From NCBI GenBank assembly GCA_031267455.1, contig JAIRZC010000011.1, positions 1 to 8,535 of the forward strand: a stretch of DNA of 8,535 bases, in the 5' to 3' direction. Shown here in pieces: positions 6,733 to 8,535 of this stretch. Positions within the stretch are counted from its first letter, which is position 1, and each line of letters opens with the position of its first letter. The position numbers and the translations under genes are program-made. Source of the DNA: Accumulibacter sp. Lineage in GTDB: Bacteria; Pseudomonadota; Gammaproteobacteria; Burkholderiales; Rhodocyclaceae. Under the pieces are notes generated by a model. The model searched no databases. It was not told the origin of the DNA and saw only the letters and a program-made list of their open reading frames with translations.

Positions 6733-6793
6733 ATTTATATGGAAGGGAGCGAGGCGCTGGCCTGCCTTATACGGGAACGATGAAAAGCGGCAA

Positions 6794-6807
6794 CGGCCGA
6801 AAGGCCG
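6794..6807 (-). terminator. Small hairpin downstream of parB, weak terminator candidate
   Basis: CGGCC (6794-6798) and GGCCG (6803-6807) form a perfect 5-bp stem closed by GAAA on the plus strand (TTTC on the minus strand). It lies about 126 nt after the parB stop. On the minus strand it is followed by TTGCCGCTTTTC, a poor T-tract, so a rho-independent role is doubtful. No better terminator for parAB was found. Confidence 0.25.
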
Positions 6808-6932
6808 GATGGTGGGGCGTCGATTTTCACTCGCGGAACAACAACTCTACCCCTATATATTCCTTTTTGTCGTTTTTTACATTTTTCCAATGGGGTGGAT
6901 TACGGGCGTTCCTTCCGCGCGCCGCCCCCGGG

Positions 6933-7787
6933 TCAGCGAATCCGCATCAGGATTCCGTCCAACTGATCGAGGCTTCCGAATTCGATCTCGATTTTCCCAG
7001 CGCCTTTCTTGTTGGCGCGTATTTTTACGCCCGCGCCGATTCGGTCCGCCAGGTCTTCCTGGAGACTGAGAACGTCACGGTCGGGCCTTGCGAGCGCGGT
7101 CTCTTTGGGCGGATCGCTCGCGCGGCGCGCCAAAAGCTCAGTTTCGCGTACGGAGAGCCTTTTTTGCTCGACGCGCTGCGCGAGCCGTACCTGCATTTCA
7201 CCGGAAAGCGGCAGAAGCGCCCGCGCATGCCCCATTTCGATTTGGCCGCGCATCAGCATTTCCTGGACGAGCGGCGAAAGCTTCAGGAGACGCAGGAGAT
7301 TCGCTGTCGCCGGACGCGAGCGACCGACCGCGTCGGCGGCCGCCTGCTGTGTCATCGAAAATTCGTCGATCAGCCGTTGTATTCCCTGTGCTTCTTCGAG
7401 CGGGTTGAGATTTTCGCGCTGGATGTTTTCGATCAGCGCCATCGCGAGCGCCGCCTCGTCCGGGATTTCCCGGACGAGCGCCGGAACCTCGGCAAGACCC
7501 GCCATCTTCGCCGCGCGCCAGCGCCGTTCTCCCGCGACGATTTCGTAAATATCCTCTCCGGGCGCGTTTTTCAATGGCCGGACGAGAATGGGTTGCATCA
7601 GCCCCTGAGCGCGGATCGACGCGGCGAGTTCTTCGAGCGACTCGGGTTCCATCCGGGTGCGCGGCTGGTATTTTCCGGGGCGCAGACAGCCGACCGAAAG
7701 GCTCGACTGCCGTTCACTCCGCTCGCGCGGTGTCCCGTCCCCCCCGAGTAGCGCATCCAGCCCTTTTCCAAGTCCTCTTTGTTTCAT
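6933..7787 (-). CDS. parB: Chromosome partitioning protein ParB (Spo0J family CTPase)
   Basis: ParB binds parS sites near the origin, spreads as a CTP-dependent clamp and is moved by ParA to segregate the chromosome. From the chosen ATG it is 284 aa, normal length. The N-terminus MKQRGLGKGLDALLG is the usual ParA-contacting start. The CTP-binding motifs are GERRWRA (86-92) and ENIQRENLNPLEEA (120-133). The helix-turn-helix DNA-binding region is about 146-172 (TQQAAADAVGRSRPATANLL), and the C-terminal dimerisation domain ends KIEIEFGSLDQLDGILMRI. The frame stays open upstream inside parA, but those residues are not ParB-like; AGGA, 9 nt before the ATG at 7787, supports the internal start. It follows parA after 4 nt, so the two are one operon. 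No strong parS is visible in the window. Confidence 0.97.
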   Translation of the reverse strand: MKQRGLGKGLDALLGGDGTPRERSERQSSLSVGCLRPGKYQPRTRMEPESLEELAASIRAQGLMQPILVRPLKNAPGEDIYEIVAGERRWRAAKMAGLAEVPALVREIPDEAALAMALIENIQRENLNPLEEAQGIQRLIDEFSMTQQAAADAVGRSRPATANLLRLLKLSPLVQEMLMRGQIEMGHARALLPLSGEMQVRLAQRVEQKRLSVRETELLARRASDPPKETALARPDRDVLSLQEDLADRIGAGVKIRANKKGAGKIEIEFGSLDQLDGILMRIR

Positions 7788-7791
7788 GACT

Positions 7792-8535
7792 TTATTCCTG
7801 GTGTGATCCCATCCCGGCGTTTGCGCGCGAGAGCATTTCTTCGGCCAGCGCCATGTAAGCGACCGCACCCCTGGAATTCCTGTCGAAAGCGATGACCGGC
7901 TTGCCGTAGGACGGCGCTTCAGCCAGACGCACATTGCGCGGGACGATCGTCTCGTAAACCCTGTGCCCGAAGTGCTCGACGAGTTCGGTGGAGACCTGTT
8001 GTGTCAGCGTGGATCGCGGATCGTACATCGTTCGCAACAAGCCTTCGATTTCAAGACCGCGGTTCAGGTGGCTCCGGATTTTTTTGAGTGTCGTGACGAG
8101 ATCGGTCAGCCCTTCGAGAGCGTAGTATTCGCACTGCATCGGGATCATGACGGCGGCGGCGGCGGAAAGTCCATTGACAGTCAGCATATTGAGCGCCGGC
8201 GGGCAATCGATAATGACAAAATCGTATTCCGGGAGTACCGGCGCAAGCGCCTGGCGAAGCCGGAATTCACGGCCTTCGATCTCGATCAGCTCAATTTCCG
8301 CGCCGGCGAGTTCACGGTTGGACGGAAGGATGTCGAAACCGAATTCCGTTTTGACGCGCGCCTTTTCAAGATCGGCCTGACCGATCAGGACTTCGTAGAC
8401 AGTCGGCATCGCTTCACGCTTGACGATGCCGCAGCCCGTCGTCGCGTTCCCCTGGGGGTCGAGGTCGACGAGAAGAACGCGACGCCCGATCTCCGCCAGG
8501 CACGCCGAGAGATTGACCGCCGTCGTCGTTTTTCC
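7792..8535 (-). CDS. parA: Chromosome partitioning protein ParA (Soj family), missing its N-terminus at the window edge
   Basis: ParA is the Walker-type ATPase that binds the nucleoid and drives ParB-parS complexes apart. The window holds 247 codons to the TAA; the frame runs off the right edge in the middle of the P-loop, so probably only a dozen or so residues are lost. The first visible residues, GKTTTAVNLSACL, are the end of the deviant Walker A motif. DLDPQGN (visible residues 24-30) is the Walker A' region, and FVIIDCPP (106-113) is Walker B. The C-terminal part includes RNVRLAEAPSYGKPV, typical of Soj-type chromosomal ParA. An ATG at 8409 could be mistaken for the start, but it is internal: the 42 codons upstream encode the essential nucleotide-binding motifs. 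Chromosomal type rather than plasmid type is inferred from the lack of an N-terminal DNA-binding domain and the pairing with this ParB. Confidence 0.96.
   Translation of the reverse strand, partial: GKTTTAVNLSACLAEIGRRVLLVDLDPQGNATTGCGIVKREAMPTVYEVLIGQADLEKARVKTEFGFDILPSNRELAGAEIELIEIEGREFRLRQALAPVLPEYDFVIIDCPPALNMLTVNGLSAAAAVMIPMQCEYYALEGLTDLVTTLKKIRSHLNRGLEIEGLLRTMYDPRSTLTQQVSTELVEHFGHRVYETIVPRNVRLAEAPSYGKPVIAFDRNSRGAVAYMALAEEMLSRANAGMGSHQE

Larger units (their letters stand above)
6601..6737. mobile_element. Candidate MITE/REPIN: inverted repeat pair flanked by 8-bp direct repeat
   Basis: The inverted units at 6609-6637 and 6702-6732 are bordered by GCGATTTA at 6601-6608 and again at 6730-6737. 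The right copy of GCGATTTA shares its first three bases with the outer end of the right repeat unit, so it may be a target-site duplication or chance. There is no transposase gene in the window; such elements are mobilised in trans. The spacer contains the 10-bp palindrome AACGCGCGTT (6656-6665) running into a T-run. Confidence 0.4.
6259..6932. other. Long intergenic region between parB and flhB
   Basis: No convincing gene is present on either strand in these 674 bp. Open frames on the plus strand here run on as antisense to parB and have no recognisable domain. The region divides into a GC-richer part next to parB (about 6740-6932) with one small hairpin, an inverted pair of dRS3/REP-like repeats (6609-6732), a GC-rich block with several GGCGCG/CGCGCC repeats (about 6480-6570), and an AT-rich tract (about 6288-6465) beside flhB. 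It must hold the 3' end signal of parAB if that operon ends here, and the promoter of the flagellar operon. I could not identify a -10/-35, sigma-54 or sigma-28 promoter with confidence. Confidence 0.8.

Noticed and set aside
6684..7751. Open frame of 355 codons on the plus strand covering part of the parB-flhB gap
   Set aside because: Most of it is antisense to the intact parB. It has no recognisable domain, and no Shine-Dalgarno sequence is evident at its start.
7788..7934. N-terminal extension of ParB in the longest open frame
   Set aside because: It overlaps the parA 3' end and is not ParB-like; MKQRGLGKGLDALLG at 7787 is the family start and has a ribosome binding site.

Overview
The window is a compact, one-directional (all minus strand) stretch of a flagellated proteobacterial chromosome. 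Gene content, the order flhB-flhA-flhF-flhG-fliA-motA, the wording of ParA and ParB, and the divergent FlhG nucleotide motifs all suggest a betaproteobacterium. That assignment is an inference from remembered family features; no search was run. Coding DNA is clearly GC-rich, except for one AT-rich island upstream of flhB.

Read in the direction of transcription (high to low coordinates), the window opens inside parA. It has lost only the first residues of ParA, up to and including the start of its P-loop. After a 4-nt gap comes parB. Together they are a chromosomal partition pair: the ParA ATPase and the ParB CTPase that loads on parS.

A 674-bp stretch without a gene follows (6259-6932). It holds a small GAAA-loop hairpin, a pair of inverted dRS3/REP-like repeats at 6609-6637 and 6702-6732 flanked by an 8-bp direct repeat, a GC-rich block of short direct and inverted repeats (about 6480-6570), and an AT-rich tract (about 6288-6465). 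The tract lies just ahead of flhB and is the likely site of the flagellar operon promoter.

The rest is a tightly packed flagellar operon. FlhB and FlhA form the substrate switch and the export gate of the flagellar type III secretion system. FlhF (SRP-type GTPase) and FlhG (MinD-like, with the DQAxxLR FlhF-activating motif) set flagellar position and number. FliA is sigma-28 for late flagellar genes. The first 16 codons of a MotA/PomA-type stator gene run off the left edge. Neighbouring genes overlap by 8, 4 and 8 nt, then are separated by a 14-nt gap, then overlap by 8 nt, which implies translational coupling. Several start codons were corrected from the longest open frame using Shine-Dalgarno position and family N-termini.

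No clearly novel system is present. The points worth a second look are the FlhG with an altered ATPase motif, the MITE-like inverted repeat pair, the structured and AT-rich DNA upstream of flhB, and the direct parAB-to-flagellar-operon junction.
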